Of a DNA stretch of 39,544 nt, positions 6,520 through 14,233 are shown piece after piece; position 1 is the stretch's first letter, and every line of letters begins with the position of its first letter. Source of the stretch: Acidobacteriota bacterium (lineage in GTDB: Bacteria > Acidobacteriota > Vicinamibacteria > Marinacidobacterales > Marinacidobacteraceae); the NCBI GenBank assembly GCA_022826825.1, contig JAJDUD010000067.1:1-39544 (forward strand), in the 5' to 3' direction. Under the pieces are notes generated by a model that worked only from the letters and a program-made list of their open reading frames with translations, searched no databases and was not told where the DNA came from. The translations under genes and the position numbers were made by a program.

Positions 6520-9327
6520 TCAGCGGTCGTAGTTCATCAGGTACGACGCCACCGCGCGCATCTGCGCCATCGGGTCGCCGTCCAGCACGTCCGGCAGCGG
6601 CGTCAGCCGGTTGCCCTGCTGATCGGTCGGCCAGAACTGCGGCATCTGGGTCCCCGGGGTGATCGACTGCGGGTCGAGCATCCAGTCCACGATCCAGTCG
6701 TGGGTCAACCGTTCGCCCGAGAGCCGGAAGGACGGAGCGAGCTGCGAGGCCTCCATGGTGCCGGCGGCCGAGGCGATGTGACAGCGCTCGCACTGGAGCT
6801 GGTCGAGGAGCTGCGCGCCCACCCGGAGTTCCGCCCGGTCGTACACCCGATCCTGCTCGTCATCGAACGGCTGGGCGCCGTCCATGGCGAGGAAACCGGA
6901 GATCAGGGTGTTCGCCTCCTCGTTGGTGAAGTTGAAGGTCGGCATCCGGACATTCATCCAGAACCGCACCTCGGTGGGGTCCGCAAAGAAGTGGTAGAGC
7001 CAGTCCGCCTGGGTCCGGCTCCCCTGGGTGTTCAGGTTGGGCGGACGCATGCCCGTGTCTTCGATCGTCTCGTAGATCCCGCCGCCGACGCCGTCGATGA
7101 GGTGGCAGCCGCGGCAGTTGTAGTTGTGGATGAGGTGGCGGGCCTGCTCGGCGACCGCCTCGGCCGCGGAGAGCGTCTTGGTTCCTTCCTGCGGGAACTC
7201 GTCGCGCACCAGGCCCAGCACGTTGCGCACGATGTGCCGCCGGTCGCTGTCGGCGAAACCGAACTGCGGCATGCGGAGTTTCTCGGCCGGGCTCTTCACC
7301 TTGCCCCGGTCGTAGCTGCGGGGGTGGGCGAGCTTCTGCTCCAGCCACCCCTGACGGGTGTGCGGGATGTCGACGTAGCCGAAGTCCAGGCGCGTGACCA
7401 TCTTCGATCCCCAGGTCGAGAGGTCCACGCCGATCTTCTGGGCGTCCTCGAAGCCGCCGATCTCGTGACAGCCGAAGCAGCCGTGCCGGCGAATCAGCCA
7501 CTCGCCCGAAAAGAGCAGCTTCTCCTGCTCCGACATCCCGGCGAGACGCTCGGCGGCCATCGCATCCGGGAGGCTGGTCCTCAGGAACTCGCGGGTCAGT
7601 TCGTCGAGCTCGCCGGCGTCCGCCTGCGGAACCGCCATCGAGGCGAACTCCGCCGATTCGAGCCCCATGAGCCAGGCGGTGATGTCGGCAGCCTCCCCGT
7701 CGGTGAGCCGGAGATCCGGCATGTAGGTCTCTTCCCAGTAGTGCCGGGGGTTCCGGACCCATTCGTAGACGAAGCCGGGGTCGAGCTTGGTGCCGGTTCC
7801 GATCAGCGCCGGACCGCGCCGGCGGTAGATGCTCGCCTGGTCGTAGCCGGTCTCGTCGGTGAGGTGGCACCCGAGACAGCCGATCTCATTCGCCAGCGTC
7901 TCGCCGCGCGCCGCATTCCCCCGCGGGGGCGCCGCGTAGTCGGCGTCGTCCGTCGAATGCTCGAAGACGTACTCCACGATCGCCGCGACCTCGGTGTCGT
8001 TGCGAGCCCGGAGTTCGGAATCCGGGTTGTTCTCGAGATTCCAGAAGGTCGGCATCCAGGTGGATTGCCGGAACGTCTTCGGATCCCGTATCCAGCGCGC
8101 CACGAAGTCGCGATCGGTCTTGTGGGCGATCCGCTTGAGCGACGGTCCCCGGTTCCGCTTGTCCTCGTAACCGACCGTGTTGTGACACCCCCAGCAGCCG
8201 GCGAGCTCATAGGTCATCCGGCTCTGGTTGAGCTTTTGCGCGCCGGGAATGAAGACCTGGTCGCGGTGACACTTGATGCAGCCCGCTTCCGTGAGGTCCG
8301 TCTGGTACATCGGGTTGTCCCAGTAGTGGTCCTCCTTCCAGCCGTACTGCTCCATCCACGCGTGTTCTTCCTCGACCGACTCGGGCGTGTGGGTCGCCCC
8401 GCTGAAACTCAGCTTGCGTCCGCGTCCGAGGTGGCAGGAGGTGCAACCGAAGTCGTCCACCGGGTGGCTGGACTCGCGACTCACGAAGATGTCCAGGTTC
8501 GGGTGCGTGGTGAAGGGCTGGGGCGCGTCCGCGTAGTCGGGGTTGTCGATCCCGAGGTGACAGGTCTGGCAGCGGTCGATGCGCGGCACCTGGGCGAAGT
8601 TGAGTTCTTCGGTGACGTTGCGGACCAGAACCTGGTGGACTTCGATGGAGGGATCGATGAAGTCCACGACGGGCAGGTTGCGGAAGGTGTTCGGGAAGCT
8701 GGGGGCGAGGCTGTCGAGCTTGTTGCGGGCGAGCGTCACCGCCTGGGTCAGCTCTTCCATTGCGCCGGCGCGCTCCGTCACGCTCGATCGCTGTTCGCGG
8801 AGTTCGGCCCGCTTCCGGGTCAGGTCGAAGTTGAGGGCCACCCGGACGTCCCGGGCTTCGAAGAAGCTCGCTTCGAGCGCCTGGAAGTCGTCGTCGCTCA
8901 CCGCCCGGCCAAGCGGCGTCCCCCGCTCCCGCGTTTCCTCGTAGTAGAACTTGTCGGAGTCGTAGACCGCCTTGATCTCGCGCTCGCGGATGTCCGCCAG
9001 CGTGCGGCGCCGGTCAAGGTCGGCGATTTCCGTCTCCAGGGCGGCGAGGGCGGCCTGCTCCTGGGCGAGCGCCGTCTCGGCCTGCGCGAGTTCCGCCTGG
9101 ATGCGCTGCAGGTCCGCCTGGTTGATCCCCTGCTGCGCTTCCTGGATCTGACGCGCCGTCAGATCGCGCTCCATCTGGACGAACTGCCGCTGGAACCCCT
9201 TCCACTCGCGCGAGTAGTCGAACCAGATCATCCACAGCGTCGACAGGAGCAGGAAGACGCTCGAAACCGCGAAGATGACGTTCAGCTTCGAGATGTTGTG
9301 AGCGTGACCGGGAGCGACTTTGGACAC
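6520..9327 (-). CDS. Membrane-anchored octaheme cytochrome c of the bc/oxidase cluster
   Basis: A 935-residue protein with one N-terminal membrane anchor (about 15-36), a long predicted coiled coil (about 45-205, rich in Ala, Gln, Glu and Arg) and eight CxxCH haem-attachment motifs, with histidines at H257, H299, H354, H382, H488, H621, H742 and H850. The last five haems are each followed by an MP motif that can supply the methionine ligand (about M425, M536, M686, M795, M895), so they read as five class-I cytochrome c modules in a row; the first three lack it and are probably bis-His or differently ligated. It starts at GTG 9327, 10 bases after the cytochrome b gene stops, and is followed by oxidase subunit II. 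The position says it links the quinol-oxidising complex to the oxidase. I do not know an exact characterised relative. Confidence 0.85.
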   Translation of the reverse strand: MSKVAPGHAHNISKLNVIFAVSSVFLLLSTLWMIWFDYSREWKGFQRQFVQMERDLTARQIQEAQQGINQADLQRIQAELAQAETALAQEQAALAALETEIADLDRRRTLADIREREIKAVYDSDKFYYEETRERGTPLGRAVSDDDFQALEASFFEARDVRVALNFDLTRKRAELREQRSSVTERAGAMEELTQAVTLARNKLDSLAPSFPNTFRNLPVVDFIDPSIEVHQVLVRNVTEELNFAQVPRIDRCQTCHLGIDNPDYADAPQPFTTHPNLDIFVSRESSHPVDDFGCTSCHLGRGRKLSFSGATHTPESVEEEHAWMEQYGWKEDHYWDNPMYQTDLTEAGCIKCHRDQVFIPGAQKLNQSRMTYELAGCWGCHNTVGYEDKRNRGPSLKRIAHKTDRDFVARWIRDPKTFRQSTWMPTFWNLENNPDSELRARNDTEVAAIVEYVFEHSTDDADYAAPPRGNAARGETLANEIGCLGCHLTDETGYDQASIYRRRGPALIGTGTKLDPGFVYEWVRNPRHYWEETYMPDLRLTDGEAADITAWLMGLESAEFASMAVPQADAGELDELTREFLRTSLPDAMAAERLAGMSEQEKLLFSGEWLIRRHGCFGCHEIGGFEDAQKIGVDLSTWGSKMVTRLDFGYVDIPHTRQGWLEQKLAHPRSYDRGKVKSPAEKLRMPQFGFADSDRRHIVRNVLGLVRDEFPQEGTKTLSAAEAVAEQARHLIHNYNCRGCHLIDGVGGGIYETIEDTGMRPPNLNTQGSRTQADWLYHFFADPTEVRFWMNVRMPTFNFTNEEANTLISGFLAMDGAQPFDDEQDRVYDRAELRVGAQLLDQLQCERCHIASAAGTMEASQLAPSFRLSGERLTHDWIVDWMLDPQSITPGTQMPQFWPTDQQGNRLTPLPDVLDGDPMAQMRAVASYLMNYDR

Positions 9328-9337
9328 TGCTGTTTGC

Positions 9338-10459
9338 CTAGATGTTGAAGAAGATTTCCGGGAAGGCGACGATGTACTTGAGGTTGAAGGCCCAGCGCAG
9401 ATACATCTTGATCGGCAGGCTCATCATCATCAGGAAGAGGCTGACGCCGATGTAGTAACGGGTGGCGCCCATCTTTTCGAAGTAGTGGTGGCAACTCAGC
9501 CACTTGAGCCCCGTGGGGAACCGTTCCTTCGGCCACGACATGACCACCGGCAGCACGAACAGGTAGGCCCCCACCATCAGGATGCCGAGCCACTCCCGCA
9601 TCAGCGCGGCAAAGAACCCGCCCGTGGGCAAGGGGCGCCCGAGCAGCTTCACCCAGAAGAAGTCGGAGACGTTGACGTTCAGCAACGGCTCCACCCGGTG
9701 GACGTCCCAGTACTCGTAGGGGCCGAAGAAGTTCCAGTTGGGACCCCTCAGGAAGGTGCCCGAAACCACCAGCAGACACCAGAGGATCAGGAAGCCGAAC
9801 AGGAAGATGACGATCTCGGCCTTCCGCTCCTTGAAGGTGAAGTAGCCGTTCCCCTTCGGGTTCGTGTCGATGTAGGGAATGGCCATCAGGCCCACGATGA
9901 TCAGCGTGGGGAAGACCACCCCGGCGAGCCAGGGGTCGAAATAGACCAGCATCTCCTGGAGGCCGAGGAAATACCAGGGCGCCTTCGAGGGGTTCGGCGA
10001 ATCGGCGGGGTTCGCCGGCTGCTCCAGCGGCGCCGCCAGCAGGATGGACCACACCAGCAGGACGATGCTGAGCAGCACCATCGCGAGCATCTCGGTGTAG
10101 ACGAGGTCGGGCCACACCCAGACCTTCTCCGCTTCCTCCTTTTCCAGGACCTCGGTACCGCCCTCGCTCCGCCGGTCGTTCCGGATCCCCTGGTGCATCG
10201 CGAACCAGGTGAAGAAGAAGACCAGGAAGATGACCCCGGTAATCGGGATGTTGTCGGGCTTCGCGACGATCAGGAAGAAGTCGGGGTCCCACATGCTCGC
10301 GGTGTAGAACACGGCGAGGACCGCGAAGAACACCTTCGCGGAGGTCTTGCTCCAGACCTGGGTGAAGCGGAAGGCCGCCAGCAGGCCGAGCGTCGCGATG
10401 GTGAACAGGACCGTGGGCCCCGAGGCCCAGTTGACGAGGTCCTTGAAGAGGTCGATCAC
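9338..10459 (-). CDS. Cytochrome b C-terminal half (subunit IV-like), extended form
   Basis: A 373-residue protein with about eight hydrophobic helices, much longer than the three-helix PetD/subunit IV. The central part is the cytochrome b C-terminal domain: the quinol-oxidation (Qo) motif region reads SKAPWYFLGLQEML, with APWY at residues 160-163 where PEWY or PDWY is common, so the usual acidic residue is missing. Three extra helices precede this domain and two follow it; LSCHHYFEKMG near residue 317 lies in the C-terminal extension. It is the third gene of the bc part of the operon (after Rieske and the b6-like protein) and ends 10 bases before the octaheme gene. The start is GTG at 10459 with no clear Shine-Dalgarno. 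Confidence 0.85.
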   Translation of the reverse strand: MIDLFKDLVNWASGPTVLFTIATLGLLAAFRFTQVWSKTSAKVFFAVLAVFYTASMWDPDFFLIVAKPDNIPITGVIFLVFFFTWFAMHQGIRNDRRSEGGTEVLEKEEAEKVWVWPDLVYTEMLAMVLLSIVLLVWSILLAAPLEQPANPADSPNPSKAPWYFLGLQEMLVYFDPWLAGVVFPTLIIVGLMAIPYIDTNPKGNGYFTFKERKAEIVIFLFGFLILWCLLVVSGTFLRGPNWNFFGPYEYWDVHRVEPLLNVNVSDFFWVKLLGRPLPTGGFFAALMREWLGILMVGAYLFVLPVVMSWPKERFPTGLKWLSCHHYFEKMGATRYYIGVSLFLMMMSLPIKMYLRWAFNLKYIVAFPEIFFNI

Positions 10460-10517
10460 TGTCTCAACGGGCCGCGGCCGGAGCGTCTTCTCTCAAGCGT
10501 GGATTCGGCACAGGGAC

Positions 10518-11318
10518 CTACATCGGCCCCGAGATGCCCCCGTCCTTGCGGACCCGCCAGAAATGCACCGCCATCAGGAAGGCGGCGGCCAGGGGCAGCC
10601 CGACACAGTGGAGGACGTAGAAGCGGAGAAGCGTCGGCTGGCCGACGGAACGGGCGCCCAGCAGCGCGAAGCGCGCGTCGTTCCCCGCGTTGATGAGGCT
10701 GATGTCCCCCAGGGTGAGGGACGCCGATAACGGCCCTTCCGTTCCCAGTAACGGCGTCGCGCGCGCCATGTTGGAGCCGACCGCGATGGCCCAGATCGCG
10801 AGCTGGTCCCAGGGGAGCAGGTAGCCGGTGAAGGACAGGAGCAGGGTGAGCACCAGCAGGACCACCCCGATGCCCCAGTTGAACTCCCGCGGCGGCTTGT
10901 AGGAACCGGTCATGAAGACGCGCAGCATGTGCAGCCACACGGTGATGACCATGGCGTGGGCGCCCCAGCGGTGGAGTTCCCGCATGATGCCGAGCGGCAC
11001 GTGCTCCTGCAGGTCCACGATGTCCGCGTAGGCGTATTCCACCGTGGGCCGGTAGTAGAACATCAGGAGCAGCCCGGTGAAGGTGAGCACCAGGAACAGG
11101 AAGAACGTGATGCCTCCCATGCACCAGGTGTAGCGGAGCTTGATGCCCGCTTTCCGGGACTTGACCGGATGCAGGTGCAGGAACACGTTGCTCATCATCA
11201 CGAGCGCCCGGTTCCGGTTGCTGACCGGCTTGCCGTGACGGAAGATCGAGGTCCAGACCTGCGAGTCCGTCGCCTCCTTCCAGGCGGCGGAGAGGGGGGC
11301 GAGGATGCGGTTCAACAT
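10518..11318 (-). CDS. Cytochrome b6-type haem b subunit with candidate haem-ci cysteine
   Basis: A 266-residue four-helix cytochrome b N-terminal domain of the b6 type. The bis-His haem b ligands are H116/H130 (ELHRW...WLHMLRVF) and H237/H252 (YVLHCV...[10 protein letters not shown]), and the ends KPPREFNW and GISGP are typical of the family. C66 in the segment [11 protein letters not shown] lines up with Cys35 of cytochrome b6 (YCLGGIT), the residue that covalently holds haem ci at the quinone-reduction site, so this subunit is predicted to carry a third haem. It starts at ATG 11318, 18 bases after the Rieske stop codon, and is followed 58 bases later by the subunit IV-like gene. It oxidises quinol together with those partners. 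Confidence 0.92.
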   Translation of the reverse strand: MLNRILAPLSAAWKEATDSQVWTSIFRHGKPVSNRNRALVMMSNVFLHLHPVKSRKAGIKLRYTWCMGGITFFLFLVLTFTGLLLMFYYRPTVEYAYADIVDLQEHVPLGIMRELHRWGAHAMVITVWLHMLRVFMTGSYKPPREFNWGIGVVLLVLTLLLSFTGYLLPWDQLAIWAIAVGSNMARATPLLGTEGPLSASLTLGDISLINAGNDARFALLGARSVGQPTLLRFYVLHCVGLPLAAAFLMAVHFWRVRKDGGISGPM

Positions 11319-11336
11319 GACGCCCCGGCCTTTCGA

Positions 11337-11945
11337 TTACGTGAGCGAGAGGAACGAGGCCGGGTCGGACCACTGACCCGCTTCGAACTTGAAGAGGCGC
11401 GACTTGTCGATGAGGACCTGGCCGTCCTCCGCGAGACTCACCCCCACCCGCTCCAGCGGCCGGGGCGCCGGTCCCTCGAAGTTGATCCCGGAGGCGTAGA
11501 ACCCGCTGCCGTGGCAGGGGCACTTGAACTTGCTCTCGGCCTCGAGCCAGTTCGGCGTGCATCCCAGGTGGGTGCAGATGGTGGAGAGGGCGTAGATTCC
11601 CACCTCGTCGCGGACGATCCAGACCTGGTAGCGCTCCTTGAAGCGGGTGTCCACGACGCCGATGGCGAAGTCGTCCGGGAAGCCGGCCGTGAAGGTCGAA
11701 GGCGGCTCGGTGAGCACGTTCGGGAACATGAACCGGCCCGCGGCAGTCAGGCCGGCGGCCATCGCGGCCGTGAACATGGCCCAGCCGATGGCGAGGAACG
11801 GAAACTCCCGGCGGGTGACCTTTTTCGCGGCGCCGGCAGCCCGCCGGGGAGCGGGTTTCCCGCTCGCGGCCGGTCTGGCGCCGGCGGCCGGCCTCGCACT
11901 CGGGGCCGGTTTGCCGGCTGCTGGTCTGGCCGGGGGATCAGGCAT
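11337..11945 (-). CDS. Rieske iron-sulfur protein of the bc complex
   Basis: A 202-residue Rieske protein. The [2Fe-2S] site is complete: C124-T-H126 ... C129 (CTHLGC) and C142-P-C144-H145 (CPCHGSGF), with the two outer cysteines forming the usual disulfide. A twin-arginine-like stretch (KKVTRREFPF, residues 41-50) precedes the single transmembrane helix (about 51-75), as expected for Tat-exported Rieske proteins. The first 40 residues are an unusual Ala/Pro/Arg/Gly-rich cytoplasmic tail with repeats of ARPAAG and GKPAP. It is the first gene of the respiratory operon; a -10-like TAGAAT lies at 11981-11986, giving a leader of about 30 bases. I see no strong Shine-Dalgarno before the ATG. Confidence 0.93.
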   Translation of the reverse strand: MPDPPARPAAGKPAPSARPAAGARPAASGKPAPRRAAGAAKKVTRREFPFLAIGWAMFTAAMAAGLTAAGRFMFPNVLTEPPSTFTAGFPDDFAIGVVDTRFKERYQVWIVRDEVGIYALSTICTHLGCTPNWLEAESKFKCPCHGSGFYASGINFEGPAPRPLERVGVSLAEDGQVLIDKSRLFKFEAGQWSDPASFLSLT

Positions 11946-11970
11946 GGGTGGGATCGGTAAGGGTGCTGTA

Positions 11971-11986
11971 TCGGCGCGGGATTCTA
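11971..11986 (-). promoter_or_regulatory. Probable promoter of the bc/oxidase operon
   Basis: The minus strand reads GTTAGAATCCCGCGCC (up to position 11987), containing the -10-like hexamer TAGAAT (11986-11981) and a G+C-rich discriminator. Exactly the same 16 bases lie upstream of the trp leader (18905-18920). It sits in the short gap between the HEAT gene and the Rieske start, about 30 bases before the ATG at 11945. No clear -35 box. Confidence 0.5.
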
Positions 11987-12025
11987 ACGGAATCCTCTCC
12001 AGGATCGAATCATGCTCTTGTCTCC

Positions 12026-12913
12026 TCAGGGAGGCGGCGGCTGGCCGCTTCGCCCCCTGCCCGCGAGGGCCGAGAGCGCGGCCTCCCGAACCCTGAGATC
12101 CGGATCGTTCGCCGCAACTTCCTCGAGCCGGGCCCGGACCACCGGCGTCTCGAGCACGCCCGCCGCCTGCACGGCGCTCAGCCGGGCGAGCGCCCGCTCC
12201 CCGTCCAGCATGCCCGGCACGTTCGCCCAGTAGCCCGCCTCCATCATGCCGAGCAGCCGTTCGGCGGCCGCCCCGTCGCCGATGCGGGCGAGCGCCACCA
12301 CCGCGTTCACCGAGACGTCCAGGACGGGGTCGTCGACCGCTCGCCGCAGCGCTTCGGCGCCCGCGGGATCGCCGATGGCCCCGAGTCCATAGACCGCCAT
12401 GGTGCGGAGTCCCGCGTCATCGGCCCGGCTGGCTTCTCCGAGCGCGGAGACCGCCGTGCCGCCGCCGATGGAGCCGAGCGCCCAGGCCGCGTAGACCCGC
12501 ACCGTCTCGTCCGGATCGGCAAGCGCCGCGGCGAGCGCCGGAACCGCCGTCACTTCGGAAAGGGTTCCGAGCGCGAGGGCGAGGTACTGGCGCACCCACG
12601 GATCCGCCGGCGGCGCCGCTTCCTCGAAGGCGCGCACCAGGTCGGGGCCGAGGACGCGGAACTCCGCGGGATCCCCGTGCTGGATGCGGTTCGCGAGTTC
12701 GAACGCCGCCTGCCGCTGTTCCCGGCTTCCCCCGGAACGGATCCGCTGGAGGTGTTCCTGGGCGGTCGTGTCGTCGGAGACGAGCCACGCGAACCCCAGG
12801 AAGATCCCGACCCCCAGGATCACCACGAGCATGGGGATCACGAAGAACTGCAGCAGGGTCCGCGCGAACGAGACGTCGCCCGCTTCGGGTGGCGGAGGAG
12901 GGGACTCGGTCAT
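12026..12913 (-). CDS. Membrane-anchored HEAT-repeat protein
   Basis: A 295-residue protein with a proline-rich N-terminus, one transmembrane segment (about 22-47) and a soluble domain of HEAT/PBS-lyase-type helical repeats (for example AVPALAAALADPDETVRVYA and the repeated ALGSIGG, GLGAIGD and ALARIGD turns). Such domains bind proteins; there is no sign of catalysis. It is on the same strand as the respiratory operon, with 80 bases before the Rieske gene, so it may help assemble or organise that complex, but the shared TAGAAT promoter in the gap suggests the operon can also be read without it. Its ATG at 12913 lies only 24 bases from the end of a MITE (12938-13211), which may now supply its upstream region. 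Confidence 0.8.
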   Translation of the reverse strand: MTESPPPPPEAGDVSFARTLLQFFVIPMLVVILGVGIFLGFAWLVSDDTTAQEHLQRIRSGGSREQRQAAFELANRIQHGDPAEFRVLGPDLVRAFEEAAPPADPWVRQYLALALGTLSEVTAVPALAAALADPDETVRVYAAWALGSIGGGTAVSALGEASRADDAGLRTMAVYGLGAIGDPAGAEALRRAVDDPVLDVSVNAVVALARIGDGAAAERLLGMMEAGYWANVPGMLDGERALARLSAVQAAGVLETPVVRARLEEVAANDPDLRVREAALSALAGRGRSGQPPPP

Positions 12914-12937
12914 GGGGATGGCACCGGCGGGCTGTTA

Positions 12938-13211
12938 ACAGCCTGTGGTGGAACTGGCGCGAGCACCGAGAGCGGTGAGGCGCCCGGCTGACAAGGCGCG
13001 TAAGGGAGGAATACCGAGTGTATTCCGACCGAAACGCAACGATGAGGGCCGCGAAGCGGCACGTTTCAGCCGGGATGCACCGTCCCGTTCGCTTCCGGAG
13101 CGGGGCGCGAGCACCGCGGAGACCCCTTGAGCACGAGGAACGGAAGTGGGCGCCAGCCGACTTCCATTCCTCGTAGCTCGGGAATGCCGCGTGAGTTTCA
13201 TCACAGGCTGT
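12938..13211. mobile_element. MITE with imperfect terminal inverted repeats, flanked by TA
   Basis: A 274-base noncoding element with no transposase. The left end reads (TA)ACAGCCTGTGGTGGAACT and the right end, on the other strand, (TA)ACAGCCTGTGATGAAACT; the match continues imperfectly into CGCG, for about 26 bases in all. A TA dinucleotide abuts both ends (12936-12937 and 13212-13213), as expected for a TA target duplication of the IS630/mariner type. An internal inverted repeat at about 13137-13171 (GGAACGGAAGT pairing with ACTTCCATTCC) can form a strong hairpin. The right flank supplies the stop codon of the DAHP-synthase-like gene, and the left end lies 24 bases upstream of the HEAT gene. 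A truncated relative lies at 18918-18967. Confidence 0.7.
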
Positions 13212-14215
13212 TAGAGCGCCTCGAACTCGCTGATCTTCGCCCGGTCCCGCTGGATGCCCTCGAAGGTGGGAATGTCCACGGTCTGCATCGGGTCGGTGTA
13301 GGCGGTGTCGGGACGGGTGTGCACGGCGATCGCGATGCCGGAAGCGCCGGCGCTCAGGGCGGCGCGGGCCAGCGGACGCACGCGGTCCCGTTCGGCCACC
13401 GCGTGCGAAGGGTCCACCAGCACCGGCAGATGGGACATGCGCCGGACCACCGGCACGACGTGGAGGTCGAGCAGGGTGCGGCCCTGGCCGCCGGCGCGAA
13501 TGCCGCGCTCGCAGAGGACCACGTCCCGCTTCTCCCGGGCGAGCAGGGACTCCGCCGCCATCAGCCACTCTTCCACGGTTGCGGACGGACCCCGCTCCAG
13601 AATGACCGGCGCCGGGAGGTCGGCGGCGACCTCGAGCAGCGGTTCGTTCTCCATGTGGCGGCCCGCGATCTCGACCGCATCCACATGCCCGGCCACGCTG
13701 CCGGCGGTCCGCGGGTCGGAGATCTCCGTGATCACCGGCAGTCCCGTCTCCTCGCGCACCCGCTCGAGCGTGTGGAGGCCCTCCACGCCGACCCCGGCGA
13801 ACTGATAGGGCCCGACCCGCTCCGATCCGAGCCGCGCGCGGAACAGGTCCGCCCCCGCCGCCCGGATCGCGCGGGCGATCTCGACGGTGCGCGCCTCCGT
13901 CTCGACGCTGCACGGGCCGGCGATCACGACGGGATCCGGACCTCCCACCGGCACCCCGCCGATCTCGACGATCGTCTCCGCCGGGTGGACCTCGCGGCTG
14001 ACCAGCTTGAACGGCTTGGTGACGGGAATGCAGCGCGCGACCCCGGGGAGCCGGATCAGGAACGACGGATCCACGGGACCCCGATTCCCGGTGACGCAGA
14101 TCGCGGTCCGGTCGGCGCCCGGCACCCGCAGGGGGGTGAAACCCATGTCACGGATCGCGGTTTCGACCCGCCCGCACTGTTCTTCGGTGGGGTTCGTCCC
14201 CATGATCACCAGCAT
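13211..14215 (-). CDS. DAHP synthase-like protein with substituted catalytic residues
   Basis: A 334-residue protein with the layout of type I-beta 3-deoxy-7-phosphoheptulonate synthases: an N-terminal ferredoxin-like regulatory domain (about 1-65) and a TIM barrel starting at VVIAGPCSVE. C102, R133, the CERGIR motif (235-240), H271 (DPSH), H299 and D308 are kept. Against the T. maritima and B. subtilis enzymes as I remember them, the lysine of KPRTSPY is S131, the lysine of LKRG is E207 and the glutamate before VHP is A297. All three bind phosphoenolpyruvate, the sugar phosphate or the metal in known enzymes. It is the last gene of the trp operon, 18 bases after trpA, with AAGGA 8 bases before its ATG. 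It may be a divergent synthase or have another activity. The TAA stop overlaps the TA target of the MITE. Confidence 0.75.
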   Translation of the reverse strand: MLVIMGTNPTEEQCGRVETAIRDMGFTPLRVPGADRTAICVTGNRGPVDPSFLIRLPGVARCIPVTKPFKLVSREVHPAETIVEIGGVPVGGPDPVVIAGPCSVETEARTVEIARAIRAAGADLFRARLGSERVGPYQFAGVGVEGLHTLERVREETGLPVITEISDPRTAGSVAGHVDAVEIAGRHMENEPLLEVAADLPAPVILERGPSATVEEWLMAAESLLAREKRDVVLCERGIRAGGQGRTLLDLHVVPVVRRMSHLPVLVDPSHAVAERDRVRPLARAALSAGASGIAIAVHTRPDTAYTDPMQTVDIPTFEGIQRDRAKISEFEAL

Positions 14216-14233
14216 GAGTCGTTCCTTGGGTCG

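Noticed and set aside
6700..9348. 882-codon open frame antisense to the octaheme cytochrome gene (similar ones opposite coxA, the ASPIC gene and bamA)
   Set aside because: Extreme G+C at third positions keeps the antisense frames free of stops; their products are low-complexity Arg/Gly/Val-rich with no domains, and the sense genes have full motifs.
12935..13204. 89-codon open frame inside the MITE
   Set aside because: It spans the inverted-repeat element, has no ribosome binding site or recognisable domain, and is explained by the element.
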